Below, one piece after another: positions 42,906-51,921 of a stretch of 64,000 nucleotides of DNA. Every line of letters starts with the position of its first letter. Positions within the stretch are counted from its first letter, which is position 1. A model generated the notes under the pieces. The model saw only the letters and a list, made by a program, of their open reading frames with translations. It was not told the origin of the DNA and did no database searches. This DNA comes from Bifidobacterium vespertilionis (GTDB lineage Bacteria > Actinomycetota > Actinomycetes > Actinomycetales > Bifidobacteriaceae), in assembly GCF_008698145.1 (NCBI RefSeq), contig NZ_RZNZ01000018.1, positions 1-64,000 of the forward strand, read 5' to 3'. Both the position numbers and the translations under genes were made by a program.

Positions 42906-43907
42906 ATGCCGGTACAGCGCGAGCTCAAAATGGCGGACATCGCCAAAGAGGCGGGGGTTTCCATAGCCACCGTGTCCAAAGTCGTCAACGGACGCTCCGA
43001 CGTCGCGCAGCGCACCCGAGCCAAGGTCGAGGCCCTGCTCAAGAAGTACGACTACCAGAAGCCCCTCATCAAAACCGCGGCCAGCAACTGCATCGAGGTG
43101 ATTCTGGAACGCATCGACACGGTGTGGACGCTGGAGGTCCTCGACGGCGTGAGCGAAAGCGCCACCAGACATGGCCTGAGCGTCACGCTCACGCTGACCG
43201 GCATGGATCCCGACCAGCCGCACGACTGGATCCAGGGCACACTGGAACGGCGTCCGGTCGGCGTGGTGTTCGTGCTGCTGGACGGCAACGCCGAGGACAA
43301 GCAGCTGCTCGATTCCCGCAAGATCCCCTACGTCACCGTGGACTCGCGCGGCGACGCGGATCCGAACTGCGTTTCCATCCGCGCGGACAATTGGACGGGC
43401 GGCATGCTCGCCGCCAAACACCTGCTCTCACTCGGACACACGCGCATCGGCGTGATCGCGGGGCCGGAGAACATGACCTGCTCCAGGGCCCGCATCGACG
43501 GCTTCACCTCCACCCTCGCCGCGGCCGGCGTGGAGCTCGACCCGGACCTCATCCTGCCCGGCGACTACACCGTCGAATCCGGCCAGGAGCAGTCCATGAA
43601 GCTACTCGACCGCCCGGACCGCCCCACCGCCATCTTCCTGGGCGACGATCTGCAGGCCATGGGCCTGTATGAGACGGCCCGCCAGCTGGGCCTGGCGATC
43701 CCGGACGACATCTCGGTCATCGGCTTTGACGACATCCGAACCTCCCAGTACCTCGGCCCGGGGCTCACCACCATCCTCCAGCCCATCAAGACCATGGCCC
43801 AGACCGCCGTGGATCTGCTGGTGGACATGAGCGAGGGCAACACCGTACCCAGCGAAACCGTCCTGCCCACCAAGCTGGTGGTCCGCGACAGCACCGCCGC
43901 CCTGTAA
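42906..43907 (+). CDS. LacI-family transcriptional regulator of the xylan block
   Basis: A 333-residue repressor. The N-terminal helix-turn-helix ADIAKEAGVSIATVSKVVNG with hinge helix is at residues about 10-60. The periplasmic-binding-like effector domain includes LLSLGHTRIGVIAGP, FLGDDLQAMGLYETARQLGL and ISVIGFDDI. It is the only LacI protein in the window and sits centrally in the xylan genes. Its effector is probably xylobiose or an aldouronic acid. AAGGGA precedes the ATG at 42906. It is convergent with the GH2 gene. Confidence 0.92.
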   Translation: MPVQRELKMADIAKEAGVSIATVSKVVNGRSDVAQRTRAKVEALLKKYDYQKPLIKTAASNCIEVILERIDTVWTLEVLDGVSESATRHGLSVTLTLTGMDPDQPHDWIQGTLERRPVGVVFVLLDGNAEDKQLLDSRKIPYVTVDSRGDADPNCVSIRADNWTGGMLAAKHLLSLGHTRIGVIAGPENMTCSRARIDGFTSTLAAAGVELDPDLILPGDYTVESGQEQSMKLLDRPDRPTAIFLGDDLQAMGLYETARQLGLAIPDDISVIGFDDIRTSQYLGPGLTTILQPIKTMAQTAVDLLVDMSEGNTVPSETVLPTKLVVRDSTAAL

Positions 43908-43929
43908 ATCCGCCCTCCCCGGATACAGG

Positions 43930-43969
43930 TCCGCCCGGAAGCCGGCCAAGCGCCGAACTTCCGGGCGGA
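43930..43969. terminator. hairpin between convergent LacI and GH2 genes
   Basis: TCCGCCCGGAAG (43930-43941) pairs perfectly with CTTCCGGGCGGA (43958-43969). There is no long T-run, so termination strength is uncertain. Confidence 0.6.
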
Positions 43970-44017
43970 TTCATGAATACTGTAGCGGTCAGGCCACAGC
44001 CGAGCCGCGGGCAATCG

Positions 44018-46381
44018 CTACTTGGCCACGATCACCTGCGTCGCGGAGCGCATGCCGGGCGCATCGGCGGCGAGGACCACACGGCCCGCCCCCTCAACGC
44101 GCACGAGCACGGAGGCCACGCCCTGATGCATGTGGATCGTGTCATTGCCATACGGTTCGTTGCCCATGAGGTTGCCGTTGTCCACGGCGACGATCGACGC
44201 CGGGCCTTCCACGCGGAAATGCACGGGCGCGAACTCGCGGAACACCGGGTTGCCTTCGGCATCCAGCGCCTGCACCGAGAACAGGCGCTCATAGCCGCCG
44301 CGGCCCTCACCCGCGAACGCCGGCAACTCCACGGTTTCGGGCAATGCCGGGCGGCCCGGTTCGGTCACATCGGCGAACCGCAGCTCCACGGCCGGTGAAA
44401 CGGGCGTGACGGTCTCCTCGCGGCACACCTCCACACCGTCGCGGTAACCCACCACGGTGAGCGTGCCCGGCTGGTACGGCAGATACCCGGTGACCACGCG
44501 GTTCGGGAACTCGGCCACGGGGGCGACGAAGATCTCGCGCCAGTTGACCCAGATGCGCACCTCGTCGCAGTTCGTGGCGATCATGTACGGCACCACGTTC
44601 TTGTGGTACTGCGGGAAGTGCCAGTGCCCCACGAACGGCGGGATGTCCCAGTGCTCCTTGACGTTCTCGTCGGCCTGGGAATAATCGGCCACCATGAAAT
44701 GCGCGAACGGCTCGCCGTCGGGCTGCCAGTAGGACTTCATGAGCCAGTAGCCGGCCTTGGGTACGCCGTTGGTGCGCACAAGCGCGCCGGACCAGCCCTT
44801 GGACGGCCATCCCATGGACTCGCCCAGATAGTCGAAGCCGGCCCAGATCGTGCCGCCCACCACGTACTCCTTCTCCTCGGGCACGAGATTCGGGTTGGCG
44901 GAAATGTAGTCCTGCATCTGGTTGTCGTGCCCAACGAACCACTGGTAGACCTCGGAGCCGAAGATCGGCTTGTCCGGTACGGCCTCGTGGACGCGGTCGT
45001 ACCACTGCTCGGAGTAATTGAGCACGGTCACGTCGGTGATGTCCGCGATGAGCTTGATGCGCTCCACACGCTCGGCGGGATCCTCGATCTCCTGATCGGC
45101 CGGCGTCTCGTCGGTGGCCTGGATGATGCCCTCGGACTGGGAGGTGTCCGCGGCCTCGGTCTGGAAATGCGGGCTCATCGCGCATCCCACTGGACGTCCG
45201 GTGTCATCCAGCCTGTGGGCCTCGTCCACCAGATCGCGCAGGATCGCGAGCATCGAGCGCTTGGCCTGGTTCTCCACCTCGTTGCCCACGCCCCACATCA
45301 CCACGCTCGGACGGTTGCGGTCGCGCTTGATCATCGCGGCCAGATCGCCCCTCCACCCGGCTTCGAAGTAGCGCTTGTAGTGGCCCGACTGCCACTTGTC
45401 GAACGGCTCGGAGTAGACGTAGAAGCCCATCTCGTCAGCCAGATCGAGCATCTCCTCGGGATGGACGTGGTGCGCCAGACGCAGGCCATTGCATCCCATC
45501 TCCTTGAGCTGGACCAGACGGTCCCGCAGCAGTTCACGATTGGTGGCCGAGCCGACGCAGCCGCCGTCCTGATGCAGGCAGACGCCGCGAAGAATCGTCT
45601 TGACGCCGTTGACGAACATGCCGTGGTCCGGGTCGAAGGTCACGGACCGCAGACCGATGCGGATGTCGATCGAGTCATCGCCCAGCGCGAGGGTGAGCGT
45701 GTACAGGTACGGGTCCTCAGCGCTCCATAGGTGCGCGTCGGCAACGTTTAGGGCGATGCGCGCGGCACCTTCTCCAGTTGCGACCTCATTGCCGTCGGCG
45801 TCACGCAGCACAGCGGACACCACAGCGCCCTCGCCGACGCCGGTCTCCACGTCGACCGCCACGGAACCGGTTCCGAGGTCCACATTCTGGCGCACGATCA
45901 CCTCGCGCTCGTCCAGATGCGCCTCGGGCACATCGATCAGACGGACCGTGCGGTAGATGCCGGCACCGGAATACCAACGGTCGGTGGGCGCGTCCAGATT
46001 CTCCACGCGGATCAGCACATCGTTGTCGCCATCGTGCAACGCCTCGGTGGCATCCAGTCGGAACGGCGTATAGCCGTAGGCCTGTCCGCCGATCTCAACG
46101 CCATTGACCCACACGGTGCTGTTCTCGTACACGCCGCCGAAGTCGAGGTAGTACCGTCGGCCCGGCTCCACGGCGTCCAGATGCAGGGACTTGCGGTACC
46201 AGCCGATCCCCCACCAATCGCGGAACGCCTGATCGACGCCCCAGTCCATGGGATTGACGATCGGACGGTTGATCGCCCAGTCGTGCGGCAGATCGATCGG
46301 CTGCCCCTCGCCGGCCGGTTTGGCGGTTTCTCCGGTGGAGAATTCCCAACCGGTCATGATCGTGGTGACGTTGCGGGTCAT
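44018..46381 (-). CDS. GH2-family glycosidase (beta-galactosidase-like)
   Basis: A 787-residue retaining glycosidase. A jelly-roll sugar-binding domain (FGGVYENSTVWVNGVEIGGQ) spans about residues 10-155, an immunoglobulin-like domain about 155-255, and the catalytic barrel about 255-560. The acid/base Glu is at about 368 in WGVGNEVEN and the nucleophile Glu at about 477 in IFGSEVYQ. Two beta-domains finish the protein. The sequence type is close to GH2 enzymes called beta-galactosidase, but the setting suggests action on a xylan side chain such as galactose, or on beta-xylosides or beta-glucuronides. No signal peptide. Confidence 0.9.
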   Translation of the reverse strand: MTRNVTTIMTGWEFSTGETAKPAGEGQPIDLPHDWAINRPIVNPMDWGVDQAFRDWWGIGWYRKSLHLDAVEPGRRYYLDFGGVYENSTVWVNGVEIGGQAYGYTPFRLDATEALHDGDNDVLIRVENLDAPTDRWYSGAGIYRTVRLIDVPEAHLDEREVIVRQNVDLGTGSVAVDVETGVGEGAVVSAVLRDADGNEVATGEGAARIALNVADAHLWSAEDPYLYTLTLALGDDSIDIRIGLRSVTFDPDHGMFVNGVKTILRGVCLHQDGGCVGSATNRELLRDRLVQLKEMGCNGLRLAHHVHPEEMLDLADEMGFYVYSEPFDKWQSGHYKRYFEAGWRGDLAAMIKRDRNRPSVVMWGVGNEVENQAKRSMLAILRDLVDEAHRLDDTGRPVGCAMSPHFQTEAADTSQSEGIIQATDETPADQEIEDPAERVERIKLIADITDVTVLNYSEQWYDRVHEAVPDKPIFGSEVYQWFVGHDNQMQDYISANPNLVPEEKEYVVGGTIWAGFDYLGESMGWPSKGWSGALVRTNGVPKAGYWLMKSYWQPDGEPFAHFMVADYSQADENVKEHWDIPPFVGHWHFPQYHKNVVPYMIATNCDEVRIWVNWREIFVAPVAEFPNRVVTGYLPYQPGTLTVVGYRDGVEVCREETVTPVSPAVELRFADVTEPGRPALPETVELPAFAGEGRGGYERLFSVQALDAEGNPVFREFAPVHFRVEGPASIVAVDNGNLMGNEPYGNDTIHMHQGVASVLVRVEGAGRVVLAADAPGMRSATQVIVAK

Positions 46382-46477
46382 GGATTTGGCTCCTTTGTCT
46401 GGTTGTTGTATTTAAGCGTAGCGGGAACGGCCCGGACGCTGATAGTTGTGGACGTTTGTTGACAGATTTCTCCCAAC

Positions 46478-46787
46478 GTCATCCTGAGCAAAGGCAAGGT
46501 TCCTTCCTCCGTCATCCTGAGCGAAGCGTAGCGGAGTCGAAGGATCCTTGATTTGTGCAGATAGTTAAGGATCTTTCGACTCCGCCCTAGCGGTGTCCGG
46601 CTGCGCCGGACCGTCGCCGCCTTGGCGGCGGCTCGACCGCAATCACGGACGGCCTGCGGCCGCAGCATTATTTGCTCACTGTCGTTCGCCTTCGCCTACA
46701 AACGCCACTGGCGTTTGCTTAACGGCTCAGCCTGCCTACGGACAGCCCACCGGGCTGTCCGCTTCACGGCTCGGTGCTCAGGATGAC
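46478..46787. repeat. modular palindromic repeat, extended form (family R)
   Basis: Contains GTCATCCTGAGC twice, AAGGATCCTT then AAGGATCTTT (one change), GCCGCC-TT-GGCGGC, AACGCCACTGGCGTT and GACAGCCCACCGGGCTGTC, ending in GCTCAGGATGAC. It lies between the GH2 and esterase genes. Confidence 0.85.
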
Positions 46788-46812
46788 GAAAAAAGACCGC
46801 TCTCCTTCCCCC

Positions 46813-48702
46813 TCAGCTGATTTCGATCTCGAACGGCGAGGCGAGCAGCCCTTCGGCGTTGCGCAGCGTGGGATGCGGCGAATCGCCCCACGCATACCGG
46901 ATGAGGGATTCCGCCCCAAGCACGCGGTCGCAGGGCAGGCTGATCGTCACGGTGTCCGGCGAGGAAATGCGCCCGGGCAGCCTGTCCGCATGAACCGCCG
47001 CGAAACCGTAGCCGGCGTCGATCACATCGAATTCCAGCGGCGTGCCGTCGGTTTCAAGTCCCGCAGCGCAATGCGAGAACCGCAGCACGATCGAGCCTTC
47101 CGAAGCTTCGGCGGTTGCGATGACCGGGCCCATGGCCTCATGATCGGCTCCATAGACCAGCGATTCGGCCGCGACGGCGAACCGTTCGCCCACCGTGGCC
47201 TTGTCCGAAGGATGCAGATCGTTGTCCTCGCCCGCGTCCAGCAGCACGGTCATGGCGGTGTTCTTCAGGCTCAGGGCCTTGCGCTGCTCGTCGCGCAACC
47301 TGGCCCATCCGCGAGCCCCGAAGCCGATGCCCGGCAGCTGCGCCCAGATGAACGGCATGTCCGGCTCGTCGAAGGTCTCACGCCAGCACTGCACGAGGGC
47401 GATCATCTTGTCCGCATACCGCACGGGCGTGCGCGTGGCGTTCGATTCGCCCTGATACCACAGCGTTCCGGTCACGCCGTAGCGGGCGATCGGCGCGATC
47501 ATCGCGTTGTAGCAGGAGGCGGTGAACCGCGACAGGAACGTCTGCTCGGGGGCCTGCGGGGTGCGCGCGGCCACGGCATACCGCCACGGGCCAAGCGCGT
47601 CCACGTCGATCACTTCGTCGCCGCAGACGATCACATGCCGCTTACCCACGCGGAATCCGCCACCGATCGCCGTGTCGATGCGCAGACGGAAGGCGATGGT
47701 CATTCGTTCGGCGAGCGCGGGGATGACGTACTCACGCGGCGGGTACTGGTAGCCGGTCTGGCCGATCATCTCGCCGTTCACGTAGCAGTCGTCGGCGTCG
47801 GTGAGGGTGCCGAAACGCATGATCGCACGCCTGCCCACCAGATTCGCCGGCACGTCGATGGTCTTCCGAAACCACACCACGGCCGGGCCGCTGAACGCGG
47901 CATGCGGCGCATAGGCATCCCTGAGCTCGATCGCGTCCCAATCCGCATCGTCGAACGCCGGGTCCTGCCAACGCTCGGCAAGTCCGCGGTCCAAGGCGTC
48001 CACATCGGCTACATAACGGCTGAACGCGGCGCTGTATTCGTCCGCGATGGCCTTGATGTAGGCATCGTTGCGCCACTTGCCGTGGTCCGCGGGCTTGAGT
48101 CCAAGGTGGTCCATCCACGGCTCGCTGATCCACGTCTCGATGGTGGTGCCGCCGATCGCGGTCTGCAGCAGGCCGATCGGCACATCCACGCGCCTGCGCA
48201 GGAACTTGGCGAAGAAGTGCCCGGCGCCGGAGACCATGGAGCAGTCATCCGCGCCCTCCTTGAGCCATGAGCCGCCTTCAGGCAAGGCATTGGACGGCCC
48301 GTGGAAGTTCTCGGCCTCGGGCACGATGAAGCAGCGGACATCGGGATCCGCGCCGTCGACCAGCTCGTTGGGATAGCGCTCCTCAAGACGTCCCATCCAC
48401 AGCTGCATGTTCGACTGCCCGCCGAGCACCCACACATCGCCGTAGAGCACGTCATGCGATTCCGCGGTCTCCATCGCCTCGCCGGATCCCAGTCGGACGA
48501 CGAGCGTGTAGGGACCTCCTGCGGGATGCGCGGGCAGGACGGCCTGCCAATCGCCGCTGGCATCCGCGACGGCCATGGATTCCATATCGTCGATGGACAC
48601 GGTCACCCTGGCACCGGCGTCGGCCCGGCCCCACACGCGCACCGGCTTGTTGCGCTGCAGCACCGCCCCATCGCCAAACAGCGGGTTCAATTGCAAGGTC
48701 AT
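46813..48702 (-). CDS. Sialate O-acetylesterase-like carbohydrate esterase
   Basis: A 629-residue SGNH-fold esterase. The catalytic Ser is in WVLGGQSNMQ at about residue 92, and the conserved GTLWYQGESNA at about 415 and the late DNDLHPSDK with the Asp/His pair follow. A jelly-roll insert with FRKTIDVPANLVGRRA and DDCYVNGEMIGQ splits the esterase domain, as usual for this family. Bacterial relatives in xylan loci remove acetyl groups from xylooligosaccharides, which fits better here than sialic acid since no sialidase is present. The ATG at 48702 fits AAGGA; two ATGs lie 6 and 9 bases upstream. It follows GH3 by 28 bases. Confidence 0.88.
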   Translation of the reverse strand: MTLQLNPLFGDGAVLQRNKPVRVWGRADAGARVTVSIDDMESMAVADASGDWQAVLPAHPAGGPYTLVVRLGSGEAMETAESHDVLYGDVWVLGGQSNMQLWMGRLEERYPNELVDGADPDVRCFIVPEAENFHGPSNALPEGGSWLKEGADDCSMVSGAGHFFAKFLRRRVDVPIGLLQTAIGGTTIETWISEPWMDHLGLKPADHGKWRNDAYIKAIADEYSAAFSRYVADVDALDRGLAERWQDPAFDDADWDAIELRDAYAPHAAFSGPAVVWFRKTIDVPANLVGRRAIMRFGTLTDADDCYVNGEMIGQTGYQYPPREYVIPALAERMTIAFRLRIDTAIGGGFRVGKRHVIVCGDEVIDVDALGPWRYAVAARTPQAPEQTFLSRFTASCYNAMIAPIARYGVTGTLWYQGESNATRTPVRYADKMIALVQCWRETFDEPDMPFIWAQLPGIGFGARGWARLRDEQRKALSLKNTAMTVLLDAGEDNDLHPSDKATVGERFAVAAESLVYGADHEAMGPVIATAEASEGSIVLRFSHCAAGLETDGTPLEFDVIDAGYGFAAVHADRLPGRISSPDTVTISLPCDRVLGAESLIRYAWGDSPHPTLRNAEGLLASPFEIEIS

Positions 48703-48730
48703 CGTCATCATTCCTTCCAGCTCATACGGC

Positions 48731-50863
48731 TTAGAACTCCACCGTGGCCTTCAGCGGCTCCACGCCGCACAATTCCACGGATCGGCGGTCGGGCTGGCTC
48801 ACGCCCACAAACAGCTCGAAGCGATTGCCGTCGATCACACGGTCGCCGTTCCCGTCCACCACGGTGAATGCATCGGGATCAAGGCCGATCGTCACGGTCC
48901 CGCGCTCCCCCGCTTCCAGTGCCACGCGCCGGAATCCGGCGAGCTGCCAGTTGCGCGGAGCGAGCGGCGACTCGCAATTGCGCACATACGCCTGCACCAC
49001 CTGTTCCTCGGCGCGCCCGCCGGTGTTGGCCACGTCGATCGTCACGGTCGCCGTACGGCGGTCCGCATCCGGGCTCACGCTCAGATCCGCGAGCGCGGTG
49101 GTGGAGTAGGTCAGGCCGTAGCCGAACGGGTACAGCGCTTCACCCTCCATGAACTTGTAGGTGCGGCCGGCCATCGAATAGTCCTCGAAGTCGGGCATGC
49201 CCTCGCAGTCGCGGTAGAACGTGACGGGCAGTTTGCCGGAGGGCGCGGCCTTGCCGAACAGCACGTCGGCCACCGCGTCGCCGCCTTGACCGCCCGGGTA
49301 CCACACCTGCAGCAGGGCCGCCAGATTCGGATGGTCCTCCAAACCATCCAGCGTGAGTGCACTGCCGGCCGCAAGCAGGACGATCACCGGCTTGCCCACC
49401 TCCAGCAGACGCTCCAGCAGATGGCGCTGACGGCCCGGCAGGCTCAGATTCGCCTTGTCTCCGGCGCCCATGGAGTTGCCCGCGTCACCCTGCTCGCCCT
49501 CGATCGTGGAGTCAAGGCCCAGCGCGGCGATGATCACATCGGAGTGCTCGGCGTTGATCACCGCTTCGGATTCGCGCTCGTTCTCACGCGACAGTCCGGA
49601 TTCGGCATGGGTGCCGAACAGCGAGCAGCCCAGTCCGGAGTAGACGCGCACGTCGTCGCCGCAGGCCCGTTCGATGCCTTCGAGGATGGTGGACTTGTGG
49701 CTGGGCCGGCCGAAGTAGTTGCCCAGGATCGCCTGCATCGAATCGGCGTTGGGGCCGGTCACGGAAATGGCGTTGAGTTTGGTGCGGTCCAGCGGCAGGA
49801 TGCCGTCGTTCTTGAGCAACACGAAGGTCTTGGGCGCGATCGCGCGGTTGTAGGCACGGTGTTCGGCGGAATCGTTAGATTCGTAGCCGATCGCGTCATA
49901 CTCGCAGTCGCCGGCGAACATGCCGAGCCTTACGCGCGTGGCATACAGCTTCTCCACCGCCTCGGTGACCTCCCGCTCGGACACCAGCCCGCGTTCGATC
50001 GCCTCCTTGGTGGCCCCGGAGCATCGCCCGGCGCACAGGTGCAGTCCCGCCTTGATGGCGGCGGCCATGGTTTCAGCGGCATCCTTGGTGTAGTGGTGGT
50101 TCTCGTGCACGTCCTCAAGCGCCATGAAGTCGGAGACCACGTGGCCCTTGAAATCCCATTCGCCGTACAGATGATGCCCCAGCAGATCGTCGTTCACGGA
50201 GCAGGGCTGGCCGTTGGTGGAGTTGTAGGCGGTCATGATCGTCTCCACGTCGGCCTCCTCCACGGCGGCCTTGAAGGCGGGCAGATAGGTTTCCGCCATG
50301 TCCTTCTTCGATGCGACCGCATCGAACTCGTGCCGCTTGGCCTCGGGACCGGAATGGACCGCGAAGTGCTTGGCGGTGGCGGCGAGCTTCAGATACCTGC
50401 CGTCCCCCTGCAGGCCGCGGATGAATGCGACGCCAAGGCGGGAGGTGAGATACGGATCCTCGCCATAAGTCTCCTGGCCGCGTCCCCAGCGCGGGTCGCG
50501 GAAGATGTTGACGTTCGGCGACCAGTACGTGAGGCCCTTGTAGATGTCGCGGTCATTATGCGCGGCATACTCGTTGTACTTGGCACGCCCCTCGGTGGCG
50601 ATCACCTGGGCCACGCGCTCCAGCTCGTCCGGATCGAACATGGCGGCCAGGCCGATCGACTGCGGGAACACGGTGGCCACGCCGGCGCGTGCCACGCCGT
50701 GCAGCGCCTCGTTCCAGTAGTTATACTCCGGAATGCCGAGTCGTTCGATGGCGGGGGCCGCATAGTTGAGCTGGCCGATCTTCTCGTCCAGCGTCATCTT
50801 TGCGACGATCCCCCTCGCCTGCTCCAGCGCCTCCACATGCGTCATGCGGGTTGCCTTGGTCAT
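48731..50863 (-). CDS. GH3 beta-glycosidase (probable beta-xylosidase)
   Basis: A retaining enzyme of about 710 residues. The barrel domain has FRDPRWGRGQETYGEDPYLT at about residues 121-140, the KHFAVHSG motif near 165, and the nucleophile Asp at about 245 in VVSDFMALED. The alpha/beta sandwich and fibronectin-III-like C-terminal domains follow (LPGRQRHLLERLLEVGKPVI, then YPFGYGLTYSTTALADL). Together with NYWNEALHGVARAG near 48-61 this resembles GH3 beta-xylosidases and dual-activity enzymes. It leads an operon with the esterase and has a good promoter. GAGG lies 11 bases before the ATG used; ATG 50872 and GTG 50875 are alternatives. Confidence 0.92.
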   Translation of the reverse strand: MTKATRMTHVEALEQARGIVAKMTLDEKIGQLNYAAPAIERLGIPEYNYWNEALHGVARAGVATVFPQSIGLAAMFDPDELERVAQVIATEGRAKYNEYAAHNDRDIYKGLTYWSPNVNIFRDPRWGRGQETYGEDPYLTSRLGVAFIRGLQGDGRYLKLAATAKHFAVHSGPEAKRHEFDAVASKKDMAETYLPAFKAAVEEADVETIMTAYNSTNGQPCSVNDDLLGHHLYGEWDFKGHVVSDFMALEDVHENHHYTKDAAETMAAAIKAGLHLCAGRCSGATKEAIERGLVSEREVTEAVEKLYATRVRLGMFAGDCEYDAIGYESNDSAEHRAYNRAIAPKTFVLLKNDGILPLDRTKLNAISVTGPNADSMQAILGNYFGRPSHKSTILEGIERACGDDVRVYSGLGCSLFGTHAESGLSRENERESEAVINAEHSDVIIAALGLDSTIEGEQGDAGNSMGAGDKANLSLPGRQRHLLERLLEVGKPVIVLLAAGSALTLDGLEDHPNLAALLQVWYPGGQGGDAVADVLFGKAAPSGKLPVTFYRDCEGMPDFEDYSMAGRTYKFMEGEALYPFGYGLTYSTTALADLSVSPDADRRTATVTIDVANTGGRAEEQVVQAYVRNCESPLAPRNWQLAGFRRVALEAGERGTVTIGLDPDAFTVVDGNGDRVIDGNRFELFVGVSQPDRRSVELCGVEPLKATVEF

Positions 50864-50919
50864 GATGCTCATCACCTCATTGTGTTGACGGACAATACAA
50901 GTTAATTGATTTGATTTAC

Positions 50920-50968
50920 AGTCTAACCTGATGGTTCGATAGTTTCAACCAACACGCCGAATGTTTCG
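50920..50968 (-). promoter_or_regulatory. GH3 operon promoter with operator-like sites
   Basis: On the minus strand TTGAAA (50943-50948) and TAGACT (50920-50925) are 17 bases apart. GGTTCGATAGTTTCAACC (50933-50950) overlaps the -35 box, and CCGAATGTTTCG (50957-50968) lies just upstream. Both carry CGAAA-type half-sites. Confidence 0.65.
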
Positions 50969-50983
50969 ATGAGGGCGGTTCCG

Positions 50984-51053
50984 GTCATCCTGAGCGGAGC
51001 GCGGAGCCGAAGGATCCTTCGACTACGCCCTATCGGGCTTCGCTCAGGATGAC
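50984..51053. repeat. short modular palindromic repeat (family R)
   Basis: A compact copy with GTCATCCTGAGCGGAGCG, one AAGGATCCTT at the centre, and CGGGCTTCGCTCAGGATGAC. Another left half begins at 51069 (GTCATCCTGAGCGGAGCG to GAAGGATCCTT at 51110) but its right half is missing; the hairpins of the next feature follow instead. Confidence 0.8.
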
Positions 51054-51185
51054 GAGAAGTCCCCTGCTGTCATCCTGAGCGGAGCGCAAAGCGCGAAGTC
51101 GAAGGATCCTTTGTCAACTCGCATTGGTCATTGTGGTGGGATGACCTCACGCATCGCAACGCAGAGTCACAACGTACGCCCCGCA

Positions 51186-51735
51186 GTGTGACGGCTGGAT
51201 CTGCCCAGTTTGTAATAGAAACCGAGCAGACTGGGCAGACTGGGCCTCAATGTTTGCAAACTGGGCGAATCCGGTCATCTGGAAGCCGATTTGGGCGTCC
51301 AGATGACCCAGCCTGCCCAGTTTAAGAATTGAGTACCCCAATCTGCCCAGTTTGCAATCATGCGTGCCGATCTGCCCAGTTCGTAACTATCGAGTTCGTA
51401 ACTGTTCAGTTCCGATTTGCCCAGTTTGCAGCGCAGACTGGGCAGATCAGGTCAGCCCCAACCGGACGATGTCCCTCACCCGACAGCCCTGCGCTTCGAC
51501 AGACCACATACGCATGATCTGCCAGCAAGTCGATCGACTTCCCGTCTTTCTGGCAGATCTTGTTCCGTAGCAGCATCGCAATCCCTCTGAGATGCAACAT
51601 CTGCCAGCAAACCTGCAAGTCGGCGAACTTGCTGGCAGATCATGCGCGTCTGCCGAATAGAGATGCCGACCATAAAGAAATGCCGTGCATGCCCACGAGG
51701 ACGAGCGTCGATGGGGAGGCATGCACGGCACGGTT
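51186..51735. repeat. CTGGGCA and CTGCCAGCAA hairpin region (families A and C, locus 2)
   Basis: This non-coding stretch repeats the layout of 13.1-13.9 kb. About ten CTGGGCA/TGCCCAG motifs occur between 51198 and 51446. The main hairpin has outer arms GCAAACTGGGC (51256-51266) and GCCCAGTTT (51315-51323), and inner arms GGTCATCTGGA (51273-51283) and TCCAGATGACC (51298-51308). Two CTGCCAGCAA hairpins follow at 51518-51642. A perfect TGCCGTGCATGCC / GGCATGCACGGCA hairpin (51681-51693, 51718-51730) ends the region. The rest, to 51921, shows only a small CTCGCCC-TAT-GGGCGAG hairpin near 51870. Confidence 0.8.
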
Positions 51736-51921
51736 GGAAAGGGGTGGAGTTATGAAGACTGGGCAGAGTGGGCTCAGAGGGTGCGCTCAAGGCGGTCGGA
51801 CCCTTTCGAGTTTTGTCTGCGGGGGCCCACAGGGTTCCTCGCTTAACGGCTCGCCTTCGGCCCCTGCAAGTAGGGACTCGCCCTATGGGCGAGGCTCAAT
51901 CCAACCTTCGCCGCCTTAGCG

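Noticed and set aside
51186-51735. tRNA or riboswitch in the hairpin-rich region
   Set aside because: No T-loop GGTTCGA motif, no CCA end, no cloverleaf, and no known riboswitch core. The region lies downstream of the importer genes, not before a start codon.
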